A stretch of DNA of 64,000 bases from Yersinia enterocolitica subsp. enterocolitica (GTDB lineage: Bacteria > Pseudomonadota > Gammaproteobacteria > Enterobacterales > Enterobacteriaceae), in NCBI RefSeq assembly GCF_901472495.1, contig NZ_LR590469.1, positions 4,092,001 through 4,156,000 on the forward strand. The letters are read 5' to 3'. The number at the start of each line of letters is the position of its first letter. The stretch's first letter is position 1. The translations under genes were made by a program, and so were the position numbers. Positions 8,079-15,583 of this stretch are shown one piece after another. A model generated the notes under the pieces. The model saw only the letters and a program-made list of their open reading frames with translations. It had not been told where the DNA came from and ran no database searches.

Positions 8079-8177
8079 TTAACGCGGGAAATCGTTGGCA
8101 AGGCGGTAATCAATATTAAACCAGGCTCGGCTGTCGCCGGAGATGCGTGCTTGGTAACGCAATGCAATGCGTGTCAT
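8079..8177 (-). CDS. tnaC: TnaC tryptophanase leader peptide
   Basis: A 32-codon reading frame on the minus strand, ATG at 8177-8175 and TAA at 8081-8079. It contains the TnaC signature WFNID at residues 19-23. The three residues known to be needed for tryptophan-dependent stalling in E. coli (Trp12, Asp16, Pro24) correspond here to Trp19, Asp23 and Pro31, with identical spacing. One Arg follows the proline before UAA, whereas E. coli TnaC ends at the proline with UGA. AGAGGG about 7 bases upstream is a usable ribosome site. The nascent peptide should stall in the ribosome at high tryptophan and block Rho access to the spacer, letting transcription reach tnaA and mtr. Confidence 0.93.
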   Translation of the reverse strand: MTRIALRYQARISGDSRAWFNIDYRLANDFPR

Positions 8178-8202
8178 AAGGCGCCCTCTAGGTGTGGATA
8201 GT

Positions 8203-8251
8203 GAGTAACAGCATAGCGTTGTTTAAAAAATAAAAAGTGATATTCAGCACA
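8203..8251 (-). promoter_or_regulatory. Candidate CRP-dependent promoter of tnaC-tnaA-mtr
   Basis: A CRP-like site, AGTGA-N6-GCACA at 8236-8251, lies 5' of tnaC on the minus strand. A possible -10, TATGCT (8215-8210, minus), puts the start near 8203 and the CRP centre about 41 bases upstream, a class II spacing. The -35 is poor, as expected for CRP dependence. E. coli tnaCAB is catabolite-controlled; the exact positions here are inferred. The remaining bases up to 8414 are AT-rich with nothing further recognised. Confidence 0.5.
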
Positions 8252-8414
8252 AATTACAATCAATTAAAACTATATTAGAGTCATTAATATTTATGTAATC
8301 TAATGGGTTACGGTGCTGTTATATAACAGTCTGATTGATATGGGGTTTGGGTTTTACTGTCAATGGCAAGTGAAGGTGAATGATTTTTTTTGATTAGGAT
8401 TTTTATCGATTTTA

Positions 8415-8448
8415 ATTGTTGGGTCAGGGGCATCCTGACACCAACAAT
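8415..8448 (-). terminator. Terminator hairpin after leuD
   Basis: Long stem ATTGTTGG-GTCAGG paired with CCTGAC-ACCAACAAT with one bulged base, followed on the minus strand by TTAAAA. It closes the leuABCD operon. Confidence 0.7.
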
Positions 8449-8474
8449 AGACTCACAAAATGAACTAAAAATAA

Positions 8475-9113
8475 TTAACGTAGGAATTCTGGCTGTTGTT
8501 TTTCGTAGGCCGAAATATTACTTTCATGCTGGAGTGTCAGGCCAATACTGTCTAAACCGTTAATCATGCAATGACGACGGAAACTATCAATTTCGAAAGA
8601 ATAACTTTTTCCACCGGCATTCACCGTTTGGTGTTCTAAATCGACAATAAACTCGATACCTTCATTCTCTTTAACCAGCTGGAATAAAGTATCAATATCA
8701 CCTTCACTTAATGTTACCGGTAATAATTGGTTATTAAATGAATTGCCGTAAAAAATATCAGCAAAACTCGGAGCAATAACCACTTTAAAACCGAAATCTG
8801 TCAGTGCCCAAGGTGCATGTTCACGTGATGAACCGCAGCCGAAGTTTTCGCGTGCTAACAAAATGGTCGCCCCCTGATAGCGCGGTTGGTTCAGCACAAA
8901 TTCAGGGTTAGGCACTTTGCCTGCATCGTCCAGAAAGCGCCAGTCATTAAACAGGTGCTGACCAAAACCAGTGCGCGTCACTTTTTGCAAAAACTGTTTC
9001 GGGATAATCGCGTCGGTATCGACATTCGCCGCATCCAACGGAGCGACCAGACCCGTATGTTGAGTAAAACCAGTGTGTTGAGTAAAACCAGTGTGTTGAG
9101 TAAATTTTGTCAT
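8475..9113 (-). CDS. leuD: 3-isopropylmalate dehydratase small subunit
   Basis: 212 residues against about 200 in relatives. It is the swivelling subunit that, with LeuC, isomerises 2- to 3-isopropylmalate in leucine synthesis. Family landmarks: DAANVDTDAIIPKQFL, ARENFGCGSSREHAPWAL and FADIFYGNSFNNQLLP. The excess length is an N-terminal tandem repeat, TQHTGF-TQHTGF-TQHTGL, where relatives have a single copy. Start ATG 9113 with GGAG 8 bases upstream; the leuC stop is 14 bases before. It is the last gene of the operon. Confidence 0.97.
   Translation of the reverse strand: MTKFTQHTGFTQHTGFTQHTGLVAPLDAANVDTDAIIPKQFLQKVTRTGFGQHLFNDWRFLDDAGKVPNPEFVLNQPRYQGATILLARENFGCGSSREHAPWALTDFGFKVVIAPSFADIFYGNSFNNQLLPVTLSEGDIDTLFQLVKENEGIEFIVDLEHQTVNAGGKSYSFEIDSFRRHCMINGLDSIGLTLQHESNISAYEKQQPEFLR
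9051..9104 (-). repeat. Three 18-bp tandem repeats at the 5' end of leuD
   Basis: Minus-strand units at 9104-9087 and 9086-9069 are identical (TTTACTCAACACACTGGT); the third, 9068-9051, differs at two bases. The frame is kept, each unit encoding six residues. Confidence 0.95.
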
Positions 9114-9127
9114 GGTGGTATCTCCGG

Positions 9128-10558
9128 TTAGTGGGTGGCAGCAGATAAGTCGCGGACATCAGCAAAGTGACCACTGACCGCAGCTGCGGCTGCCATTGCC
9201 GGGCTAACCAAATGGGTGCGACCCCCACGGCCCTGACGCCCTTCAAAGTTACGGTTGCTGGTGGATGCACAGCGCTCGCCGGGTTCCAGGCGGTCGTTAT
9301 TCATCGCCAAACACATGGAGCAGCCGGGTAAACGCCACTCAAAACCGGCTTCGATAAAGATTTTATCCAAACCTTCCGCTTCGGCTTGTGCTTTCACCGG
9401 GCCGGAGCCGGGCACCACAATCGCCTGCACACCGCTGGCCACTTTACGCCCTTGCGCCACTGCGGCTGCGGCACGTAAATCTTCAATACGCGAGTTAGTG
9501 CAAGAACCGATAAAGACTTTATCAATCGCGACTTCGGTCAATTTGATTCCGGGGCGTAAATCCATATAAGCCAAGGCTTTTTCGGCTGAAGCGCGCTCAA
9601 CAGGATCACTAAAAGACTCTGGTGCCGGGATGATTTGATTAACCGCAATCACCTGGCCCGGATTGGTGCCCCAGGTAACTTGTGGCGCGATATCAGCGGC
9701 ATCTAAGGTCACCACAGTATCAAATTTAGCGTCAGCATCAGATTTCAAGGTGCGCCAGTAGGCTACGCCTTGTTCCCATTGCTCACCTGTTGGGGCGAAT
9801 TGACGGCCTTTCAGATAGTTAAAAGTGGTGTCGTCCGGTGCGACTAAACCGGCTTTGGCACCCATTTCAATTGCCATATTGCACAATGTCATGCGGCCTT
9901 CCATGCTCAGAGCTTCAATCGCGCTGCCACAGAATTCCACTACATGACCAGTACCACCGGCGCTGCCGGTTTTGCCGATAATTGCTAACACGATATCTTT
10001 GGCGGTAATGCCTGGGCCCACCTCACCATTGACTTCGATTTTCATGGTTTTGGCCCGACCTTGCTTCAGCGTCTGGGTGGCCAACACATGTTCAACTTCT
10101 GAGGTACCGATACCAAATGCTAATGAGCCAAATGCACCGTGGGTCGCGGTATGGGAATCACCACAAACAATCGTCATTCCCGGCAATGTCATTCCTTGCT
10201 CTGGGCCAATAACATGGACAATGCCTTGGAATGGGTGATTCAAGTCATACAAAGACACGCCGAATTCAGCACAGTTCTTGATAAGTTCCTGCATCTGAAT
10301 GCGGGCCATTTCACCACTGGCATTGATATCTTTGGTTTGTGTCGAAACGTTGTGATCCATGGTGGCAAAGGTTTTACCTGGCTGACGCACCGGGCGGCCC
10401 ATGGCGCGCAAGCCATCAAAGGCCTGCGGCGATGTCACTTCATGCACTAAGTGGCGATCGATATACAACAGCGGGGTTTCATTCGGCGCTTCGTAAACAA
10501 TATGCGCATCATACAATTTCTGATATAACGTCTTGTTTTGATATAAGGTTTTACCCAT
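9128..10558 (-). CDS. leuC: 3-isopropylmalate dehydratase large subunit
   Basis: 476 residues (E. coli 466). An aconitase-family subunit that carries the 4Fe-4S cluster through the cysteines in GSCTNSR and PGCSMC; substrate-site landmarks are FATMDHNVSTQ and GDSHTATHGAFG. The frame stays open to 10702, but the family start and AGGGGG just upstream fix ATG 10558, one base after the leuB stop. The N-terminus carries an imperfect duplication, KTLYQN-KTLYQK, absent from E. coli, which accounts for most of the extra length. It works as a heterodimer with LeuD. Confidence 0.97.
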   Translation of the reverse strand: MGKTLYQNKTLYQKLYDAHIVYEAPNETPLLYIDRHLVHEVTSPQAFDGLRAMGRPVRQPGKTFATMDHNVSTQTKDINASGEMARIQMQELIKNCAEFGVSLYDLNHPFQGIVHVIGPEQGMTLPGMTIVCGDSHTATHGAFGSLAFGIGTSEVEHVLATQTLKQGRAKTMKIEVNGEVGPGITAKDIVLAIIGKTGSAGGTGHVVEFCGSAIEALSMEGRMTLCNMAIEMGAKAGLVAPDDTTFNYLKGRQFAPTGEQWEQGVAYWRTLKSDADAKFDTVVTLDAADIAPQVTWGTNPGQVIAVNQIIPAPESFSDPVERASAEKALAYMDLRPGIKLTEVAIDKVFIGSCTNSRIEDLRAAAAVAQGRKVASGVQAIVVPGSGPVKAQAEAEGLDKIFIEAGFEWRLPGCSMCLAMNNDRLEPGERCASTSNRNFEGRQGRGGRTHLVSPAMAAAAAVSGHFADVRDLSAATH

Positions 10559-10559
10559 T

Positions 10560-11651
10560 TTATACCCCCTCCGCCACGAATTTAGCGATGATATCGCCCA
10601 TTTCGTTGGTGCCGATTGCTGTGCCATCACCGGCCAAATCAGCGGTGCGATAACCTTGTTCCAAAGCACGATTGATGGCATTTTCGATAGCCGCCGCCGC
10701 ATCGTCTTTACCTAAACTAAAGCGCAATAACAGGGCTAAAGACAGAATTTGCGCGATAGGGTTGGCAATGTTTTTGCCCGCGATATCCGGTGCGGAACCG
10801 CCCGCAGGTTCATATAAACCAAAGCCTTGTTCGTTCAGACTGGCAGAGGGCAGCATGCCCATAGAGCCGGTAATCATGGCGCACTCATCTGACAAAATGT
10901 CGCCAAACAAGTTAGAGCACAGCAAGACGTCAAACTGGGATGGATCTTTAATTAACTGCATGGTGGCGTTATCAATATACATATGGGATAACGCAACATC
11001 TGGATAGTCCGCCGCAATAGCGGTAACGACTTCACGCCACAGAATGGAACTCTGCAACACATTGGCTTTATCAATAGAAGTAACTTTGCCGCCGCGTTTG
11101 CGAGCGGACTCAAAAGCAATGCGAGCAATACGTTCAATTTCAAAGCGATGGTAAACTTCGGTATCAAATGCACGTTCGTGCATCCCCTGGCCTTCACGAC
11201 CTTTGGGTTGACCGAAATAGATCCCGCCGGTTAATTCGCGCACACATAGAATATCGAAACCTTTCGCTGCGATATCACTGCGCAATGGGCAGAAATCTTC
11301 TAATCCTTGATACAGACGCGCAGGGCGCAAGTTACTGAATAATTTAAAGTGTTTGCGTAATGGCAACAGCGCACCGCGCTCCGGTTGTTCCGCCGGTGGT
11401 AAATGTTCCCATTTCGGGCCGCCCACTGAGCCGAATAAAATGGCGTCGGCTTGTTCGCATCCACTCACTGTTGCTGGTGGTAACGGACTGCCATGACGGT
11501 CGATAGCTGCGCCACCGACATCATAAGCGCTGGTTGAAATCTTGATGCTGAAACGCTGGCGCACGGCATCCAATACTTTATTTGCCTGAGCCATTACTTC
11601 AGGGCCAATACCGTCTCCGGGCAAAACGGCAATATGATAAGTCTTAGTCAT
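10560..11651 (-). CDS. leuB: 3-isopropylmalate dehydrogenase
   Basis: 363 residues, equal to E. coli. It oxidises and decarboxylates 3-isopropylmalate with NAD+ to 2-oxoisocaproate, the direct leucine precursor. Landmarks: VLPGDGIGPEVM at the N-terminus, RELTGGIYFGQPKG, VTSIDKANVL, CSNLFGDILSDECAMITGS and GGSAPDIAGKNIANP. ATG 11651 is preferred to GTG 11657; the leuA stop ends at 11654, so the genes are 2 bases apart. Third in the leuLABCD order on the minus strand. Confidence 0.97.
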   Translation of the reverse strand: MTKTYHIAVLPGDGIGPEVMAQANKVLDAVRQRFSIKISTSAYDVGGAAIDRHGSPLPPATVSGCEQADAILFGSVGGPKWEHLPPAEQPERGALLPLRKHFKLFSNLRPARLYQGLEDFCPLRSDIAAKGFDILCVRELTGGIYFGQPKGREGQGMHERAFDTEVYHRFEIERIARIAFESARKRGGKVTSIDKANVLQSSILWREVVTAIAADYPDVALSHMYIDNATMQLIKDPSQFDVLLCSNLFGDILSDECAMITGSMGMLPSASLNEQGFGLYEPAGGSAPDIAGKNIANPIAQILSLALLLRFSLGKDDAAAAIENAINRALEQGYRTADLAGDGTAIGTNEMGDIIAKFVAEGV

Positions 11652-11653
11652 GT

Positions 11654-13216
11654 TCACACCATTTCCTGATTATTTTGTTGCAGACGCTGCTTCTCGATTT
11701 CTACCTGATGAGCGCGCCAGATGTTATTTAATACGTGAACCAACGCCTTAGCAGATGACTCGACAATATCTGTAGCCAGCCCCACACCGTGGAAGCGACG
11801 GCCTTTATGGTCAACCACGATATCAACCTGACCTAATGCGTCTTTACCCTGACCATTGGCAGACAGTTGATATTTCACCAGCTCAATGGGGTAATCGGTA
11901 ATGCGGTTGATGGCTTGATACACCGCGTCAACCGGGCCATTACCTGTGGCGGCTTCTGATTTGATTTCTTCACCACATACCAATTTCACTGATGCGGTCG
12001 CCATCACACTCGAACCAGACTGCACACTGAAATAGTCCAAACGGTAATGCTCTGGCTCTTCCTGCTGTTTATTGATGAATGCCAGGGCTTCCAAATCGTA
12101 ATCAAAAACTTGGCCTTTCTTATCCGCCAGCTTCAGGAACGCGTCATACAAGGAATCCAAATTGTAATCTTTATCCTGATAACCCATTTCTTCCATCCGG
12201 TGCTTCACTGCGGCACGGCCCGAGCGGGAAGTCAGGTTTAACTGCACTTCTTTCAAGCCGATGGATTGTGGGGTCATGATTTCGTAGTTTTCGCGATTTT
12301 TCAGCACGCCATCCTGATGAATACCGGAGGAATGAGCGAATGCATTGCTACCGACAATAGCTTTGTTTGCAGGTATTGGCATATTGCATAATTTACTGAC
12401 CAATTGGCTGGTACGGTAAATTTCTTGATGATTAATATTGGTATGTACGCCCAACATGTTTTCGCGCACTTTAATGGCCATGATAACTTCTTCCAGTGAA
12501 CAGTTACCTGCGCGTTCACCCAAACCATTAATAGTGCCTTCGACCTGACGTGCCCCGGCTTGCACCGCAGTAATGGAGTTGGCAACCGACATACCCAAAT
12601 CGTCATGGCAATGGACAGAGATAATGGCTTTATCAATATTCGGTACACGCTGATACAAGTCAGTGATGATGCCACCGAATTGATATGGTGTGGTGTAGCC
12701 GACGGTATCAGGAATATTGATGGTAGTAGCACCGGCATTGATTGCGGCTTCTACGATACGGCACAAGTTGTCAATTGGAGTACGGCCTGCGTCTTCGCAA
12801 GAGAATTCTACGTCATCGGTATAGTTGCGGGCGCGTTTCACTGAATGTACCGCCATCGCCAACACATCATCAAACGAGCGCTTTAACTTGGATTCAATAT
12901 GTAAGGTAGAGGTCGCCAAAAACACGTGGATACGGAAGGCCTCGGCAATACGCAAAGCTTCTGCGGCAACATCTATATCTTTATCTACACAGCGGGCCAA
13001 GGCACACACCCGGCTATTTTTCACTTGCTGCGCGATGGTGCGAACGGATTCAAAATCGCCAGGTGAGGAAACCGGGAAACCGACTTCCATGACATCAACA
13101 CCCATTCTTTCCAGTGCTAACGCGATTTGCAGCTTCTCTTTTACACTCAAGCTGGCTTGCAATGCTTGTTCACCGTCGCGCAATGTTGTATCGAAAATAA
13201 TGACTTGTTGGCTCAT
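11654..13216 (-). CDS. leuA: 2-isopropylmalate synthase
   Basis: 520 residues. It condenses acetyl-CoA with 2-oxoisovalerate, the first committed step to leucine. The N-terminal TIM barrel has the metal and substrate motifs FDTTLRDGEQA (residues 8-18), SVHCHDDLGMSVANS and GERAGNCSLEEV; the C-terminal regulatory domain, expected to bind leucine, begins near residue 390 (SGSSVMATASVKL). Start ATG 13216 with AGGAATAACCC upstream. The leader peptide and attenuator lie immediately upstream. Confidence 0.98.
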   Translation of the reverse strand: MSQQVIIFDTTLRDGEQALQASLSVKEKLQIALALERMGVDVMEVGFPVSSPGDFESVRTIAQQVKNSRVCALARCVDKDIDVAAEALRIAEAFRIHVFLATSTLHIESKLKRSFDDVLAMAVHSVKRARNYTDDVEFSCEDAGRTPIDNLCRIVEAAINAGATTINIPDTVGYTTPYQFGGIITDLYQRVPNIDKAIISVHCHDDLGMSVANSITAVQAGARQVEGTINGLGERAGNCSLEEVIMAIKVRENMLGVHTNINHQEIYRTSQLVSKLCNMPIPANKAIVGSNAFAHSSGIHQDGVLKNRENYEIMTPQSIGLKEVQLNLTSRSGRAAVKHRMEEMGYQDKDYNLDSLYDAFLKLADKKGQVFDYDLEALAFINKQQEEPEHYRLDYFSVQSGSSVMATASVKLVCGEEIKSEAATGNGPVDAVYQAINRITDYPIELVKYQLSANGQGKDALGQVDIVVDHKGRRFHGVGLATDIVESSAKALVHVLNNIWRAHQVEIEKQRLQQNNQEMV

Positions 13217-13256
13217 GGGTTATTCCTTGTCGTGTTTACTTTTGCGCTTAGCGGGT

Positions 13257-13284
13257 AAAAAAAAAACCCGCGCATTTGCGCGGG
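13257..13284 (-). terminator. leu operon attenuator (terminator hairpin)
   Basis: Perfect 7-bp stem CCCGCGC/GCGCGGG with loop AAAT, followed on the minus strand by ten T (13266-13257). It lies between the leader peptide and leuA, the position of the leu attenuator in enterobacteria. Confidence 0.95.
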
Positions 13285-13306
13285 CTTGTTAATCTTGATG
13301 ACTGAA

Positions 13307-13390
13307 TCAGTTCTGATTTCCGTCCACCAACATACCGCGCAAGAGAGATGCGTTAAGTAGTAGGCCTAGTAGACGGGTTGAGTAGAACAT
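13307..13390 (-). CDS. leuL: leu operon leader peptide
   Basis: 27-codon frame, ATG 13390-13388, TGA ending at 13307. It carries a run of leucine codons, CTA CTA GGC CTA CTA CTT (residues 7-12), and three more leucine codons later. Four of the five clustered codons are CUA, rare in enterobacteria, as in the E. coli leader. Scarce charged leucine tRNA would stall the ribosome here and prevent the terminator at 13257 from forming. Confidence 0.93.
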   Translation of the reverse strand: MFYSTRLLGLLLNASLLRGMLVDGNQN

Positions 13391-13433
13391 GATTTTTCAG
13401 TTTCTCATTAGTTAAAATATTGCGTTGCATAAA

Positions 13434-13462
13434 TTGATACGTGAATTCTATGGTTGTGTCAA
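13434..13462 (-). promoter_or_regulatory. leu operon promoter
   Basis: Minus-strand TTGACA (13462-13457), 17-base spacer and TATCAA (13439-13434). The predicted start near 13427 gives a leader of about 37 bases before leuL. The -35 is consensus. Confidence 0.8.
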
Positions 13463-14321
13463 CATTTGTTTAAAATGGCGTGTTCAACTGGTTACGGGGA
13501 TTCTAAATTCCTTATAACGGCATATAAAACCTAAAAGTTAAATTTTTAAGTTTTATCATCTAAAAATACAAGTGATATTTTTTACTTTGTTTGGTATAAC
13601 GTTAAAATTATGGATTATTGTTCTCTTTACGATTTTATGAACAGATCGGCTATTTACTCTCAGACTATGGACTGTTAAAAACCGCGTTAGGGAATAGGGG
13701 CGCAGAGAAGTGTTAAACGTAATAAGTTAATAATCAAATAATCCAACAGCAGGGGATCTTATTTTTTATTTATATAGGTAAGGGTTTTATATGTATTATA
13801 TTTTATCTTATCACCTGGATTGGTTCATGCTTCTTATATTTTATGGCTATTTATATTAATTATAACTAGATTAAGGTCTAAACCCCTCGCTATTATTGTT
13901 TTTTTAAGATCAATTAAGGATTAATAAGTTATAAGTGGAGAATTTATTATTCATTAATGTCATAGTTGTTAATGTTCTCATTTTGTGATGTGAACATGTC
14001 AAGGTTATATTTTAATGCTGACAAGATGTTGTCTTGTTATTGATAATGTAGATTAGTTCTATTCACCATGCAAAATATTTTGCATATGTTTATTGTTTAT
14101 ATGTATGCCTATGGATATTTACTGATTACCAAATGCATTAGGTGTGATTTATATTTTCGCACTTATACAAGGATGAGACTCGATTCTACCTCGTCGAGGT
14201 ATTAAAGAGAATATTGGTATCATTAATGATAAGTGTTCAAAGATATTTTTGAAAAAGAGACAAATATCTATGAGGTTATTTATTAATCATGCCATCTGCA
14301 TAAAGCTTAGTGGAGTTAAGC
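13463..14321. other. AT-rich intergenic region between the leu promoter and leuO
   Basis: About 860 bases, strikingly AT-rich, with no conserved gene recognised. AT-rich DNA between leu and leuO is a known target of H-NS silencing in enterobacteria, so silencing here is plausible. The only possible coding feature seen is a 22-codon hydrophobic frame at 13791-13859 preceded by TAAGGG; it is listed under findings, not called as a gene. Confidence 0.6.
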
Positions 14322-15278
14322 ATGTTTGAACACAACTTAGTAATTGACAGTCAAGTCACTAAAAAGGAAGGTAACGATGTTCATTTACGCAGTGTTGACC
14401 TTAATCTATTAACTGTTTTCGATGCTGTGATGCAAATGCATAATGTCACACGCGCAGCACAGTCACTGGGAATGTCCCAGCCTGCGGTAAGTAATGCTGT
14501 TGCTCGTCTTAAAGTGATGTTTAATGATGAATTGTTCGTGCGTTATGGTCGAGGTATTCAGCCAACGGCCAGAGCGCGGCAGCTTTTTGGCCCTGTTAGG
14601 CAAGCATTGCAATTAGTACAAAATGAGTTGCCAGGTGCGGGGTTTGAAGCTAAAAACAGTGGGAGAGTATTTAATCTATCTATTTGTAGCCCTCTGGATA
14701 TCAGGTTGATAGCACCGATTATACAACGAGTTAATCAATTAGCACCTAATGTTCAGCTCATTGTTAGATCTTATCTTAATGAGAACATTGAGCATCAATT
14801 ACGTTATCAAGAAACAGAGTTTGTGATAGGTTATACCAAATTCGAACGTTCAGATTTTCATCATGTCTCATTATCCAATGATGAATTAGTTTTAGCGGTA
14901 TCTAAAAATCATCCACGTATTGATAATTCAATTACGCAAGAACAACTCCTTTCTGAATCACATGCGATTGTCTCATTGGATAAAGTGGGTTCTTTCAGCC
15001 AACTTTATTATGAATCAGCTATTAGCACCAAAAATATTGCTTATGAAAGTACTGATATGAACAGTGTGCTGAATATCGTATCTCAAACTAGCTTTGTCGC
15101 CATTGCTCCTCGCTGGTTGGTTCAAACATACAGTGAAGCGCTTAATCTGAAACTGATTTCCTTACCTTGGGAAGAAACATGTCGCCCATGTTACCTCACC
15201 TGGCATGAATCAACGGATAGAGATAAAGGACATCAGTGGATGAAAGAATTACTCAGCCAGCTTAATATTCCTTCTTAA
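14322..15278 (+). CDS. leuO: LysR-family regulator LeuO
   Basis: 318 residues. The N-terminal winged helix-turn-helix is nearly identical to E. coli LeuO: VDLNLLTVFDAVMQ, then AAQSLGMSQPAVSNAVARLK and FVRYGRGIQPTARA (about residues 25-85). The effector domain follows, with HQLRYQETEFVIGY and RDKGHQWMKELL near the C-terminus. LeuO is a global regulator that opposes H-NS and controls stress and cryptic genes. ATG 14322 with GGAG upstream is chosen over GTG 14310. It is divergent from leuLABCD, as in E. coli. Confidence 0.95.
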   Translation: MFEHNLVIDSQVTKKEGNDVHLRSVDLNLLTVFDAVMQMHNVTRAAQSLGMSQPAVSNAVARLKVMFNDELFVRYGRGIQPTARARQLFGPVRQALQLVQNELPGAGFEAKNSGRVFNLSICSPLDIRLIAPIIQRVNQLAPNVQLIVRSYLNENIEHQLRYQETEFVIGYTKFERSDFHHVSLSNDELVLAVSKNHPRIDNSITQEQLLSESHAIVSLDKVGSFSQLYYESAISTKNIAYESTDMNSVLNIVSQTSFVAIAPRWLVQTYSEALNLKLISLPWEETCRPCYLTWHESTDRDKGHQWMKELLSQLNIPS

Positions 15279-15583
15279 TTATTATCATTAAGTCCTGCTG
15301 CTGAAGTTGTCTTATTCTCAGTGGCAGGCAAGGGCAGCAGTTACCTTTAACATCATTATTTCTGGTGTTTAATTATGATCCAATCCAGCCAAATGCTTTT
15401 ATCCACTTTAATTCCCTCTCTATTACTCTGACTGCTGTATTTTTCGTCAAAATCCATTTCAGCTCACACTTCTGTGCCGAATTTTATTTGCCATAGCCTA
15501 TAGAGTGAGTAGACTGCGCGAAAAAAAGTGAACGCATGTAAGTTGAAAGCTAACAGGCAAAAAGTGGCGGTACACTTTAACGA
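15279..15583. other. Intergenic region leuO to acyl-CoA ligase gene
   Basis: About 305 bases. No terminator with a convincing T run and no clear promoter seen; GCTGCTG near 15300 and GCAGCAG near 15333 could pair as a weak hairpin after leuO. Confidence 0.4.

Noticed and set aside
9128..10702. Longer leuC frame of 524 codons
   Set aside because: The extra N-terminus overlaps leuB and is not in the family; ATG 10558 fits homology and ribosome site.
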